A stretch of 64,000 bases of DNA from Sinorhizobium meliloti 4H41. Its GTDB lineage: Bacteria > Pseudomonadota > Alphaproteobacteria > Rhizobiales > Rhizobiaceae. A program made the position numbers and the translations under genes. The notes beneath the pieces were generated by a model. The model was not told the origin of the DNA. It was given only the letters and a program-made list of their open reading frames with translations, and searched no databases. The first letter of the stretch is position 1; each line of letters begins with the position of its first letter. Below are positions 8,421-16,628 of this stretch, one piece after another. The DNA lies in NCBI RefSeq assembly GCF_000375585.1, contig NZ_AQWP01000017.1, positions 1-64,000 of the forward strand, written 5' to 3'.

Positions 8421-9341
8421 ATGTCGACAGATCTCAATCTCAATCTCCTGCGGTCGTTTTTCATGATCGCCGAAGAGCGAAGCCTCACGCGGGCAGCGGC
8501 CCGGCTGAACATGAGCCAGCCATCGGTCAGTCAGGCGCTGCAACGACTGGAGGAGCAGTTGGCCTGTCAGCTCGTCCTCCGCGGCAGCCGGAAGTTCGAG
8601 CTGACGGCCCGAGGGCAGAAAATCTACGAGGAATGCGGTGAGATCTTCCGTGCCGTCGAGCGGATTGGCCAGCTCACGCAGGAAAGAACCGCCGAGGAGT
8701 TCGGCGAGGTGCGCATCCAGATCATCTCGAACCTCGAGTCCCCGCTCATAAACGAAGCGTTGCGTCTCTACCATCAGCGCTATCCCTCCGTAACCTGGGT
8801 GATGGAGGTCCAGAACAGCCAGGACACGGTCAAGCGGATTCAGACGGAGAAATGCGGAATAGGATTATGTCTCCTGTCGCGCCCCGTCTTCAGCCTGAAT
8901 TGTCAGTTGCTGTTCCGCGAAGAATTCAGCGTCTATTGCGGCGCTGAGCATCCCCTCTTCGGCCGTAAGGAGGTGGAGAAGAGGGAATTGCGGCAGGAAT
9001 CCTTTGTTTCCTTTACCTGCGCCACCGAAGGCATGGGTCTCGAGCCGATGGCGGTCCTCAGCCAAAGCCTCGGTCTCGGCGAACGGATAAGCGGGCAAAG
9101 CCCAAATCTCGAGGAGGTGAGACGCATGATCGTCGCCGGCCTCGGGATCGGAATTCTCCCGTTGACGGCCGTTCACGACGAAGTCGCGAGCGGACTTCTC
9201 TGGCCGCTCGAAATCAAGGGTTATCCGCTCGGCGCGGACGTGTTTCTGGTGACGCACCCGGAAGGTGACTATTCCCGCGCCGAGCAACATTTCATCGACC
9301 TGATGCAGGAGCTACGTTCGCTCTACCCGGAAATGCACTGA
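8421..9341 (+). CDS. LysR family transcriptional regulator
   Basis: 306 aa. N-terminal winged helix-turn-helix LLRSFFMIAEERSLTRAAARLNMSQPSVSQALQRLEEQL is textbook LysR, followed by a periplasmic-binding-like effector domain (residues ~95-300). The gene is convergent with the hydrolase/TRAP operon that ends at 9395 and is the likeliest local regulator of it, although LysR targets are more often divergent. Ligand unknown. Confidence 0.88.
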   Translation: MSTDLNLNLLRSFFMIAEERSLTRAAARLNMSQPSVSQALQRLEEQLACQLVLRGSRKFELTARGQKIYEECGEIFRAVERIGQLTQERTAEEFGEVRIQIISNLESPLINEALRLYHQRYPSVTWVMEVQNSQDTVKRIQTEKCGIGLCLLSRPVFSLNCQLLFREEFSVYCGAEHPLFGRKEVEKRELRQESFVSFTCATEGMGLEPMAVLSQSLGLGERISGQSPNLEEVRRMIVAGLGIGILPLTAVHDEVASGLLWPLEIKGYPLGADVFLVTHPEGDYSRAEQHFIDLMQELRSLYPEMH

Positions 9342-9394
9342 GGGCGTCCCGGCGGAAAGCCGGTACGCAATCTTCCTGGAAGTGCTCCGATCGA

Positions 9395-10639
9395 TCAGCG
9401 GTCGGCGCGCGCCACGACCGCGTGCAACAGGACATTGAGGCCCGGCGCAAGATCGTCGCGGTCGCAGTCTTCCTCGTTGTTGTGGGTGATGCCGCCCTTG
9501 CAGGGCGTGAAGATCATTGCCGTCGGGCAATGTCGCGCGAGGAAATAGGCATCGTGGCCGGCCTGGGACTGGATGTCACGCCAGTCGTAGCCCATCCGGA
9601 CCGCTTCCGCCCGAATTCCATCCACCATCGCGTGATCGAAGATGTCCCCGCCCCAAAACCACTCGTCCTCTATCACCGCGTCGCAGCCGGCACGGGCGGC
9701 GCTTTCGAAGACGGCACGGCGCATCTTTTCACCCATGACGCGCGCGGTCGCCGCATCGGGATGGCGAACGTCGCAGATCGCTTGGGCCGTGTCGGAGAGG
9801 ATACCCGGTTTGTTCGGCCACGCCGCCAGCCGGGCGCCTGTCGCCTTGCCGTCGCCGACGGCAAAGTCCCAGCCGATGTCGTCCACGGCAGTCAGCCAGC
9901 GTGCGCCCGCGATCAGCGCATTGCGGCGCAGGTCCATCGGCGTCGGGCCGGTATGCGCCGTCTTTCCCGTAAAGCGCACCCTCATCCCGTAGCTCGGATA
10001 TCCGCCCGTCACCACTCCGATATCGCGTTGCTCGAGGTCGAGGATCGGCCCTTGCTCGATATGCAATTCGTAATAGGCATCAATCTCACCGGCACGACAG
10101 GGCTTGTTTCCGTTGTAACCGATGCGCTCGAGCTCGGCGCCAAAACGCGCTCCGTCGTCGGAGACGAGCTCTTTGACCCAGTCCCCGTCATAGGCCCCGA
10201 CGAAGCAGCCGGATGCGACCATGGGCGGCGAGAAGCGCGCTCCCTCCTCATTCGTCCAGTTGACGACGACGATCGGACGGCGGGTGACGTGACCGACGTC
10301 GTTCAGCGTACGGATCACCTCTAGCCCGGAAAGAACGCCGGCAATCCCATCGAAGCGACCACCGTTGATCTGGGTATCGAGATGGCTGCCGATCAGCACC
10401 GGCGGCAGCGCCGGGTCGCTTCCTTCGCGCCGCCCGAAGATGTTGCCGAGTTCATCGATCTCGACGCTCAGCCCCGCATCACGACACCAGTTGACGAACA
10501 GGTCGCGCATTCTGCGATCATCGTCCGTCAGCGTGAGGCGGGCGAGACCGCCCGGCCGCCCCTGGCCGATTTCGGCGGAAGTCTCGATGGTCGACCAGAA
10601 GCGATCGATGTTGGCACGGGTCTTCGATGCGAACGACAT
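9395..10639 (-). CDS. Zn-dependent M20 hydrolase (N-carbamoyl-L-amino acid hydrolase / allantoate amidohydrolase family)
   Basis: 414 aa. GSHLDTQINGGRFDGIAGV (about residues 84-102) carries the first metal-binding His and Asp, and VVNWTNEEGARF the Glu-Glu pair of the di-zinc centre; AHTGPTPMDLRRNAL belongs to the dimerisation lid. Family members split N-carbamoyl, N-acyl or ureido bonds, releasing an amino acid, CO2 and ammonia. AAAGGTG precedes the ATG. Following TRAP transporter genes on the same strand suggest that the substrate is imported by that system. Exact substrate cannot be assigned. Confidence 0.85.
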   Translation of the reverse strand: MSFASKTRANIDRFWSTIETSAEIGQGRPGGLARLTLTDDDRRMRDLFVNWCRDAGLSVEIDELGNIFGRREGSDPALPPVLIGSHLDTQINGGRFDGIAGVLSGLEVIRTLNDVGHVTRRPIVVVNWTNEEGARFSPPMVASGCFVGAYDGDWVKELVSDDGARFGAELERIGYNGNKPCRAGEIDAYYELHIEQGPILDLEQRDIGVVTGGYPSYGMRVRFTGKTAHTGPTPMDLRRNALIAGARWLTAVDDIGWDFAVGDGKATGARLAAWPNKPGILSDTAQAICDVRHPDAATARVMGEKMRRAVFESAARAGCDAVIEDEWFWGGDIFDHAMVDGIRAEAVRMGYDWRDIQSQAGHDAYFLARHCPTAMIFTPCKGGITHNNEEDCDRDDLAPGLNVLLHAVVARADR

Positions 10640-10675
10640 GGTTCACCTTTCAAATGCAATTGCGGACGAAGCGGC

Positions 10676-11956
10676 TCACATTCCGAGCGACATCAGTGTC
10701 ATCAGCCCCGGGAAGAGAATGAGGAGGAACATGATGAGCGCCATGACGCCGATGAACGGCAGCAGGTAGCGGAAGGACGCCGACATCGGAATGCCACCGG
10801 TGCGGCACGCGGCCATCAGGTCGATGCCGAGTGGCGGTGTGTTGGCGCCGATCGCCAGGTTGATGGTCAGCAGCACGCCGAAATAGACCGGGTCGATCTC
10901 GAAGACCCGCAGCACCGGCAGGAAAACGGGCGCCAGGATGAGGATGATGGCGATCGATTCCATGAAAGTGCCAAGGACCAGGACCGCGGCCATCATCAGT
11001 ATGAGAGCGACCGTGGCGCTCTCGGTCGCGCCGGTGATGGCATTGACGACGAGCTGCGGAACCTGCTCGACCGTCAGGATCCAGCCGAAGACCGAGGCGG
11101 CCGCGATGACGATGAGGATGGAACCGGTCATTTCCGTCGTGTCGCGCAAGAGGCCGAAGACCTTGGCGAACGTCAGCTGGCGATAGACGAAAGCCCCGAC
11201 GAGCAGCGCATAGGCGACGCCGATGCCCGCCGCCTCCGTCGGTGTGAAGATGCCGAAGCGGATGCCACCGACGATGATGACCGGCGCGAGCAGTGCAAGC
11301 ACGGATTCGCGCACAGCGGTGCCCAGCCGAGTCCAGCTGAACGGTTCCCCGCCCTTCCAACCGTTTTTGCGGGAAATCCACCACGCGACGACCATCAACC
11401 CGAGCCCGAGCAGGATACCTGGACCGATGGAGTGGATGAAAAGCTGCCCGATCGACGTTCCGGTCGCCGTTCCGTAGACGATCAGGACAATAGACGGCGG
11501 AATGACCGTGCCAAGCGAACCGGCGCAGCCGAGACCTGCGGCGGAGAAGCCCGGATCGTAGCCGCGCTCCTTCATGGCCGGCAGCAGCATGGAACCGATC
11601 GCCACCACGTCAGCGACACCCGATCCCGAGAGCGAGCCGAACATCATGCAGGCGGCAATCATCACGATGGCGAGACCACCCGTCCGCTGTCCCACGACAG
11701 CCGCGCAGAGATTGACGATCCTCGGGGCGAGCCCCCCATGCACCATCAGCAAACCCGCGAGCAGGAAAAGCGGGATTGCAAGCAGCGTGAAGCTGTCGAT
11801 CCCCGCGACCATGCGCTGCGCGACCACCATCAGCGGCAAGACATCGCCGACCAGCAGATAAGCGACCGAGGAAAGCGCAAGCGCAATCGCGATCGGTGCA
11901 TCGATCAGGAGCAAAAGAATGAAGACCGCAAAGAGGACGAGGAGGGCAAGGCTCAT
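10676..11956 (-). CDS. TRAP transporter large permease (DctM)
   Basis: 426 aa, about twelve hydrophobic spans. Family signatures include SVAYLLVGDVLPLMVVAQRMVAGIDSFTLLAIPLFLLAGLLM near the N terminus and GTVIPPSIVLIVYG near residue 150, as in DctM/SiaM. Works with the small permease and periplasmic binding protein to import organic acids or amino-acid derivatives using the sodium or proton gradient. Its ATG overlaps the small-permease stop (ATGA). Confidence 0.92.
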   Translation of the reverse strand: MSLALLVLFAVFILLLLIDAPIAIALALSSVAYLLVGDVLPLMVVAQRMVAGIDSFTLLAIPLFLLAGLLMVHGGLAPRIVNLCAAVVGQRTGGLAIVMIAACMMFGSLSGSGVADVVAIGSMLLPAMKERGYDPGFSAAGLGCAGSLGTVIPPSIVLIVYGTATGTSIGQLFIHSIGPGILLGLGLMVVAWWISRKNGWKGGEPFSWTRLGTAVRESVLALLAPVIIVGGIRFGIFTPTEAAGIGVAYALLVGAFVYRQLTFAKVFGLLRDTTEMTGSILIVIAAASVFGWILTVEQVPQLVVNAITGATESATVALILMMAAVLVLGTFMESIAIILILAPVFLPVLRVFEIDPVYFGVLLTINLAIGANTPPLGIDLMAACRTGGIPMSASFRYLLPFIGVMALIMFLLILFPGLMTLMSLGM

Positions 11957-12429
11957 TTGCGCATTTCCGCGGCAACGAGGGCAACGAAGGCGGTGGCGCC
12001 GGTGACCGGCAGCGCGAGATAGACGAGCCCGGCAGGCCAGCTCAGGACCGTGGTTTCATGCGACCATGTCAGCACCGTTATCTTCCATCCGGACCAGATG
12101 ACGACGACCAGGAACAGGAGGGATGCCAGACGCGCGAGTACGGCCAGGAAGGAACGGAACCGGCCGGGCGCAACGAGCAGGTCCGTCAGGCCGGCGCAAA
12201 GATGCGTGTTGCGGACGAAGGCGGAAACCGCACCGATGAACGTCACCCAGACCAAGAGAAGACGCGGGATCTCCTCCGACCAGCGCGGTGTGAAGGAAAG
12301 GGCATAACGGCAAATGACGACGTAGACGATGATCGCGGTGAAGGTGGCGATGGCCAGGCCGCCCGCCGCGCGGGCTACGTTGTCTATGGCATTGGAAATC
12401 CGCGGACGTGGTATCGATGCGTCTTGCAT
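11953..12429 (-). CDS. TRAP transporter small permease (DctQ)
   Basis: 158 aa with four predicted membrane spans (residues about 18-38, 53-73, 91-112, 130-152) and the DctQ-type loop RYALSFTPRWSEEIPRLLLVWVTFIGA. The start at 12429 is chosen because GAGG lies five bases before it and the protein then matches family length; the longer upstream reading is not supported. Translationally coupled to the large permease gene. Confidence 0.88.
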   Translation of the reverse strand: MQDASIPRPRISNAIDNVARAAGGLAIATFTAIIVYVVICRYALSFTPRWSEEIPRLLLVWVTFIGAVSAFVRNTHLCAGLTDLLVAPGRFRSFLAVLARLASLLFLVVVIWSGWKITVLTWSHETTVLSWPAGLVYLALPVTGATAFVALVAAEMRK

Positions 12430-12512
12430 GGAAGCCTCGCTGGTGTGGACGGACGGACATGGCCCGGCGACGGGAAACGTCCTGCCCGCAACCGGCGGGC
12501 AGGACGACCGCA

Positions 12513-13511
12513 TCACTTGCGGTAACTGTCCATGACTTCAAGCAGCTCGGGGCCGAAGACGTCCTTCTCGCTTTCCCAGATCGGCTTCAGGGCGTCGACG
12601 AAGGCAGCCTTGTCCACCTCGTTGAACTGCATGCCTTTCGATTTCAGCTTCTCGATCAGCGCGACCTCGTTGTCGGCAACCATCTGGCGCTGAGCGTTGC
12701 CCCACTTGACGGCCGCTTCCTTCACGATGGCCTGGTCCTCGGGGGAAACCTGCGCCCAGGTCATGCTCGACACCGTCAGGCATGCGGCGCCCCAGATGTG
12801 GCCGGTCATCGAAACGTATTTCTGTACTTCGTAGAACGACGAGGCATCGATGATCGAGAGCGGATTTTCCTGGGCGTCGAACACGCCCTGCTGCAGGGCC
12901 GAGTATAGCTCGCCGAAGGCCAGCGGCGCCGGCTGCGCGCCGAGACGTTCGAACGTCGCAAGCCGAACCTTGTCCGGCGTTACGCGGATCTTGATGCCGG
13001 CGAGATCGGCCGGCTTGACGATCGGATGCTTGTTGTTGGTGATGTTGCGGAAGCCGTTTTCCCACCAGGCGAGAACCTCGATGCCCTTCGGCCGAAGCAG
13101 ATCGGCAAGCGCTGTGCCGAGCTTGCCGTCGAGCGCGGCAAAAGCCTGTTCGCGACTGGTCCAGGCATAGGGCATTTCGATGATGCCGAACTTCGGTTCG
13201 ACGAACTGGAAGGAGCCGCTGCCGATCAGGCCGCCCTGGATGGTGCCGATCTGCATGCCCTCGATGACTTCCTTCTCCGTGCCGAGTTGGCCGGAGGGGA
13301 AGATCTCGATCTTGACGCGGCCTTCCGTCTTCTCCGAGACCTCCTTGGCAAAGTCCGTCGAGGCCTTGTGCCAGCTATGGGTGTCGGCAAGCACGTGGCC
13401 GAGACGGATCGTCGTTTCGGCCATGGCAGCCGTATGAGCGGAAAGGCCGACGATGCCAGCGATCACGCTGGCGGCAAGACCGCGGGAAATTTTCGAAATG
13501 CCCAGTTTCAT
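12513..13511 (-). CDS. TRAP transporter substrate-binding protein (DctP)
   Basis: 332 aa. A signal peptide ends near AAMAE (residue ~31). TIRLGHVLADTHSWHKASTDFAKEVSEKTEGRVKIEIFPSGQLGTEKEVIEGMQIGTIQGGLIGSG is the characteristic N lobe of DctP proteins, and IKIRVTPDKVRLATFERLGAQPAPLAFGELYSALQQGVFDAQENPL contains the conserved arginine that binds the ligand carboxylate. First gene of the TRAP operon, so the ligand is a carboxylate-bearing compound. Start at 13511 gives the signal peptide. Confidence 0.92.
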   Translation of the reverse strand: MKLGISKISRGLAASVIAGIVGLSAHTAAMAETTIRLGHVLADTHSWHKASTDFAKEVSEKTEGRVKIEIFPSGQLGTEKEVIEGMQIGTIQGGLIGSGSFQFVEPKFGIIEMPYAWTSREQAFAALDGKLGTALADLLRPKGIEVLAWWENGFRNITNNKHPIVKPADLAGIKIRVTPDKVRLATFERLGAQPAPLAFGELYSALQQGVFDAQENPLSIIDASSFYEVQKYVSMTGHIWGAACLTVSSMTWAQVSPEDQAIVKEAAVKWGNAQRQMVADNEVALIEKLKSKGMQFNEVDKAAFVDALKPIWESEKDVFGPELLEVMDSYRK

Positions 13512-13549
13512 AGCGCCCTCATTTGTTGCGTTTATTCTGGGCATATTAG

Positions 13550-13566
13550 GCGGGCATGATGCCCGC
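13550..13566. promoter_or_regulatory. Dyad upstream of the TRAP operon
   Basis: GCGGGCAT-G-ATGCCCGC is a perfect eight-base inverted repeat 39 bp before the DctP start. It could be an operator or part of the terminator of the upstream RidA-family gene; nothing in the sequence decides. Confidence 0.35.
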
Positions 13567-13579
13567 AACGCAAATAGCC

Positions 13580-13604
13580 GGACTCAATGACAAACATTGA
13601 GTCC
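13580..13604. terminator. Perfect 10-bp inverted repeat after the RidA-family gene
   Basis: GGACTCAATG-ACAAA-CATTGAGTCC is a perfect hairpin 41 bp beyond the stop of the minus-strand RidA gene and 69 bp before the DctP start. The T-run is weak, so it could equally be an operator of the TRAP operon. Confidence 0.4.
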
Positions 13605-13645
13605 GCTTATGGGAGTGGCTGCGATTTCCTGTGAGAAAAGATCCA

Positions 13646-14038
13646 TCACTCCACGGTGGCGATACATTCGATCTCGATATCGAAATGCGTCCAAGGCTTG
13701 ATCGCCACACAACTGCGGGCCGGAAAGCCGCCCGGAAAATACGCGCGATAGACCGCATTCATCTCCGCCGCCAAATCGTTATCGGTGATAAAGACGAGCG
13801 ATTTGAAGACATTGTCGAGCGAGGAGCCAGCATGGCGGAGGGTGAACGAGAGCGCGTCCATGCAGGCGCGCGTCTGGATGGTCATGTCACCCCTGACGAT
13901 CTCGCCTGTGTTCAGGTCGATCGGCGGCATTCCGCACGTATAGAGAAGACCGCCGACGCGGGTCAACGCGGAGGTCGGCGCGCCCAGTCTTCGGATGGCT
14001 TCGGAAATCACAGGGATTTCAATGATTTCGTGCTTCAT
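13646..14038 (-). CDS. RidA family protein (YjgF/UK114)
   Basis: 130 aa. The segments LLYTCGMPPIDLNTGEIVRGDMTIQTRACMDAL and NVFKSLVFITDNDLAAEMNAVYRAYFPGGFPARSCVAIK fit the RidA fold; the invariant Arg that deaminates 2-aminoacrylate in canonical RidA corresponds to PARSCV. Members hydrolyse reactive enamine/imine intermediates of amino-acid degradation, which suits its position before a TRAP importer and N-carbamoyl hydrolase. Start 14038 is the family start; upstream sequence in frame lacks homology. Confidence 0.85.
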   Translation of the reverse strand: MKHEIIEIPVISEAIRRLGAPTSALTRVGGLLYTCGMPPIDLNTGEIVRGDMTIQTRACMDALSFTLRHAGSSLDNVFKSLVFITDNDLAAEMNAVYRAYFPGGFPARSCVAIKPWTHFDIEIECIATVE

Positions 14039-14345
14039 GTCGCATGACCCTTTTATCGGCGCAGATCGTACCCGGTTGTGTGGGAGATATCGTTTGCGCC
14101 ACGTTTTGAGCAATGTATAGCCGTAGCGTATATTGCGTTCCAGGCCCCTGCATCTTGTTCCGCATGGCCCCGGAGGGAGCCACAAAGCTGCCGCCTAATG
14201 GTCAGCAAATTGCCCCGTCGTCGCCGCACCGAGCACTTCCGAGGCGTACATGCTCCCCGAGTCGCTTGCGTCGTTTCGACGGCGGAGCGAACGAGCAAGG
14301 CGGTATTGCTGCCGATCAAGTCATGCACGTCATGGAGGACAGAAC
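14039..14345. other. Intergenic stretch without a recognised gene
   Basis: About 307 bp between the divergent RidA-family and DUF4168 genes. I see no GGAAC-type promoter with correct spacing, no convincing coding frame and no strong hairpin. Confidence 0.5.
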
Positions 14346-14798
14346 ATGATTACTCGCTATACACTCGTTGCATCGCTGACCGTTGCAGCCTCCAGCTTAA
14401 TGCTTCTCAGCCCGGCTTCGGCTCTGGAAATCGCGCAGGCGCAACAGGCGCAACAGGCGCAACAGGCGCAGCCGACACAGACCCAACCCGACGCCGGCGG
14501 CACAGGCGCCCCGATCAGCGATCAGAAGATCGAGGCCTTTGCAGTGGCCTATCTCCAGGTCGACAAGGTAAGGCAGGAGTACTCCACGAAAATCGGGGCT
14601 ACCACCGACGAGGCTGCGAAGGCGAAGCTGCAGAACGAAGCCAGTCAGGAAATGGTCAAGGCCGTAGAGACCGCGCCGAACATGTCGGTGGAGGAGTATA
14701 CGACGATCCTCAAGGCTGCGCAGAGTGATCCGGCGCTTGCCCAGAAGGTTCAGGAAAAGCTCCAGACGTCCACGCCGCAGCAGCCGCAGCAGCAATAA
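14346..14798 (+). CDS. DUF4168 domain protein, secreted
   Basis: 150 aa. A signal peptide (residues 1-~27, ending SPASA) is followed by a low-complexity QAQQAQQAQQAQ stretch coded by four exact-to-near 9-bp tandem repeats, then the DUF4168 region ISDQKIEAFAVAYLQVDKVRQEYSTKI...AKLQNEASQEMVKAVETA and a QQPQQQQ tail. Function unknown; likely periplasmic and alpha-helical. The start at 14346 gives the signal peptide and follows GGAGGACAGAAC. First gene of the stress-type block. Confidence 0.75.
   Translation: MITRYTLVASLTVAASSLMLLSPASALEIAQAQQAQQAQQAQPTQTQPDAGGTGAPISDQKIEAFAVAYLQVDKVRQEYSTKIGATTDEAAKAKLQNEASQEMVKAVETAPNMSVEEYTTILKAAQSDPALAQKVQEKLQTSTPQQPQQQ
14436..14471 (+). repeat. 9-bp tandem repeat (four units) in the DUF4168 gene
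   Basis: CAGGCGCAA is repeated at 14436, 14445 and 14454, and as CAGGCGCAG at 14463. It encodes the Gln-Ala linker; copy number could vary by slippage. Confidence 0.85.
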
Positions 14799-14914
14799 GC
14801 ACGGCTTCGACACTTTGAGCAGCTCCGAGAAGATCGCGTGGCGATTTTCTGTCCGGAGTTGCGCATTTCAAAGACTTAGATCGTTTCACCATTGCGTGAA
14901 ACGATCCGAGCTCT

Positions 14915-15283
14915 TCAGCTGACGAGCCAGAACAGTGCCGCGGCTATCAGAACGAACAGTCCCACAGCGGCGAGGAAACGCAGCGTGCCGGCGTTCGTAT
15001 TGTCGCCGAGCACCCGATTCCAGTATTCGCCGCCAGTGGCGTCGTTCGCTTCGACGCCCGCTTCGGTCGGCGTATTCGTAAGCGTCATCGCGACCTTTCC
15101 GTCGCCTCCACTAAGATTGCGCGGATGCGGCTGTGGCGGGTCGGGGCGCGCCCGATCCACCTCACCGAGATAGGGCGCACCGCTTCCTGCATCGCCGGCA
15201 TCGGCGACGTGATCGTCGGGCTCCGCGGCACCGCCGGGAGCGAGACCAGTCCGGATCGGCATGCTTTCCTGTTTCCCTGCCAT
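14915..15283 (-). CDS. Hypothetical protein with C-terminal membrane anchor
   Basis: 122 aa, not recognised. The first ~95 residues are polar and proline/glycine-rich; the last ~22 (TLRFLAAVGLFVLIAAALFWLVS) form one hydrophobic span, so this may be a tail-anchored inner-membrane protein. GGGAGG is placed ideally before the ATG at 15283, which decides the start. Preceded by the terminator of the CBS gene, so probably transcribed separately. Confidence 0.6.
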   Translation of the reverse strand: MAGKQESMPIRTGLAPGGAAEPDDHVADAGDAGSGAPYLGEVDRARPDPPQPHPRNLSGGDGKVAMTLTNTPTEAGVEANDATGGEYWNRVLGDNTNAGTLRFLAAVGLFVLIAAALFWLVS

Positions 15284-15312
15284 AGTCGGCCTCCCTTGTG
15301 CAAAATGAGAAA

Positions 15313-15332
15313 GGGGGCGCCATCGCGCCCCC
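15313..15332 (-). terminator. Rho-independent terminator of the CBS gene
   Basis: GGGGGCGC-CATC-GCGCCCCC forms an eight-base GC stem 25 bp beyond the minus-strand CBS stop. Read in the minus direction it is followed by TTTCTCATTTT, a T-rich tail. Confidence 0.75.
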
Positions 15333-15356
15333 ATCCGTGCCCAACCGCCGGACCGT

Positions 15357-15797
15357 TCAGCCGCTTCGGTTGGACTGGTTGTGGGATCCACCGGGTTCGG
15401 TCACGCCCTTCAGGCCGGTGCCGGCCATTTGCGGCTGTTCGCGGGCCGCGTCGGCAAGCGAAACGATCCCGACCAACTGCTTGTCATGGTTCACCACGGG
15501 CAGCCGTCGAACCTGGATGTCGCCCATGTTGCGCGCGACATCGTCCACCTCATCGTCGTCGAAGCAATATTTCACGTCCGTGGTCATGATGTCGGCCACC
15601 CGTGCCTGCGGGTCCATACCATCGGCAACGCCGCGCACGACGATGTCTCTGTCCGTTATCATGCCGATCAGGCGGTCATCGTCTCCGACCGGCATGAAGC
15701 CGATATCGTTTTCCGCCATCTGCCGCGCAACAGCCGTTATGGTGTCGTTGGGGCTTGCAAGATGAACGTCTCTTGTCATGATCTCCGATACACGCAT
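15357..15797 (-). CDS. CBS domain protein
   Basis: 146 aa made of two CBS motifs: VSEIMTRDVHLASPNDTITAVARQMAENDIGFMPVGDDDRLIGMITDRDIVVR (residues 3-55) and VADIMTTDVKYCFDDDEVDDVARNMGDIQVRRLPVVNHDKQLVGIVSLADAA. Stand-alone CBS pairs sense adenosine nucleotides; target unknown. AAGGAG precedes the ATG. A related CBS gene lies at 45050-45526. Seventy-three bases separate it from the DUF2934 gene, so both may be read from the promoter at 16243-16267. Confidence 0.88.
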   Translation of the reverse strand: MRVSEIMTRDVHLASPNDTITAVARQMAENDIGFMPVGDDDRLIGMITDRDIVVRGVADGMDPQARVADIMTTDVKYCFDDDEVDDVARNMGDIQVRRLPVVNHDKQLVGIVSLADAAREQPQMAGTGLKGVTEPGGSHNQSNRSG

Positions 15798-15870
15798 TTG
15801 TTTTCTCCTTCACGTTTCGTCGGCGGTTTCATCGGCTGCCCGGGAAGGCTCGAGCCGCCGTTACGGCCGC

Positions 15871-16200
15871 TCAGCGCCCGCCGTCCGGGCGGGCCGCCGG
15901 ATTTCCTTCGGGCGAAGCGGGCGCCCCAGCCCCCGCCGCGGTCTGCTTTTCGCGCCGCCTGCTGCCGTTGGCCTGGCCCCCGCTCTCCGGCGCGGGGCCG
16001 TCTCTCTGCGTTTCCGGTCCCTGAGTTTCCGGTCCCTGCGTTTCCGGTCCCTGCGTCTCAGATCCCTGCATTTCTCTGGCGGCCTGCTCCCAGTGGCGCT
16101 GATGCTGCCCGTCCGGCCGGCCCTCCTGCTCCCAGATCGCATAGGCTCTGCGCCTGATGAGCTCTTCGCGTTCGCTGTCCGTGTCCCTTCGCTCGTCCAT
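15871..16200 (-). CDS. DUF2934 domain protein with repeat tail
   Basis: 109 aa. The N-terminal ~40 residues, with IRRRAYAIWEQEGRPDG followed by QHQRHWEQA, are the DUF2934 motif, common in rhizobial stress-regulated proteins. Residues ~47-65 are a pentapeptide repeat (QGPET) from four 15-bp units; the remainder is Gly/Pro/Arg-rich and likely disordered. Function unknown. A canonical GGAAC-N16-CGTT element lies 43 bases before the start. Confidence 0.75.
   Translation of the reverse strand: MDERRDTDSEREELIRRRAYAIWEQEGRPDGQHQRHWEQAAREMQGSETQGPETQGPETQGPETQRDGPAPESGGQANGSRRREKQTAAGAGAPASPEGNPAARPDGGR
16010..16069 (-). repeat. 15-bp tandem repeat (four units) in the DUF2934 gene
   Basis: GTTTCCGGTCCCTGA/C occurs at 16010, 16025 and 16040, with a diverged unit at 16055; on the coding strand it encodes the repeated Gln-Gly-Pro-Glu-Thr. 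Confidence 0.85.
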
Positions 16201-16242
16201 GTCCCTTACCTCGCCGCTGGACTTCGTTGATGGCGAGTTTCA

Positions 16243-16267
16243 AACGGCGCGACCGTCCATTTGTTCC
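16243..16267 (-). promoter_or_regulatory. Candidate EcfG promoter of the DUF2934 gene
   Basis: Minus-strand GGAAC (16267-16263), 16 bases, then CGTT (16246-16243). This is the exact EcfG/RpoE2 consensus form. The DUF2934 ATG at 16200 is about 35 bases from the expected start of transcription. Confidence 0.6.
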
Positions 16268-16294
16268 GCCCGCGGCGCCATCCGCGCGGGACCT

Positions 16295-16459
16295 TCAAAT
16301 GTGCTTTGGCGGCTCCGGATTTTCGTCCGGATTAGGGACCGGAATTTCATCCGGAAGGCGGTCCGGATCGGGCTCCTCGATCGGCGGCTCGGGATACCAG
16401 GGCGGCAAGTCCGGCGGCGGCGGCTCCGGTACTGGCTCCGGCTGACGCGGGTTCGGCAT
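16295..16459 (-). CDS. Small proline-rich protein
   Basis: 54 aa, about one-third proline with many acidic residues (PEPVPEPPPPDLPPWYPEPPIEEPDPD...). No signal peptide or domain is visible; probably a disordered, extended polypeptide. GGGAGA at good spacing before the ATG at 16459 and a candidate EcfG promoter 48 bp upstream support it as a real gene rather than chance. Function unknown. Confidence 0.6.
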   Translation of the reverse strand: MPNPRQPEPVPEPPPPDLPPWYPEPPIEEPDPDRLPDEIPVPNPDENPEPPKHI

Positions 16460-16506
16460 TTTCGTCTCCCTTGGGCATGCGGGGGCGACACCCCTCTTTC
16501 GGGGAC

Positions 16507-16531
16507 AATCCCGACCGTGCGCGATTGTTCC
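16507..16531 (-). promoter_or_regulatory. Candidate EcfG promoter of the proline-rich gene
   Basis: Minus-strand GGAAC (16531-16527), 18 bases, TT (16508-16507). It faces away from the BON-gene promoter 56 bp to its right. Confidence 0.5.
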
Positions 16532-16562
16532 GCCGGCGGCGCAGCGAACGGGGGCGAAGCGC

Positions 16563-16588
16563 GGAACCCTTTGGGGCGATCGTGGGTT
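16563..16588 (+). promoter_or_regulatory. Candidate EcfG promoter of the BON gene
   Basis: GGAAC (16563-16567), 19 bases, TT (16587-16588, in GGGTTT). The BON gene begins at 16629, about 30 bases after the expected transcript start. Confidence 0.55.
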
Positions 16589-16628
16589 TGACCCAACATC
16601 AGCAAGAGCAAAAGCCAGGAGAGAGCCC

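Noticed and set aside
10382..12022. Plus-strand open frame of about 546 codons across the hydrolase and TRAP genes
   Set aside because: Opposite two well-defined genes; its product is low-complexity Arg/Asp/Glu-rich.
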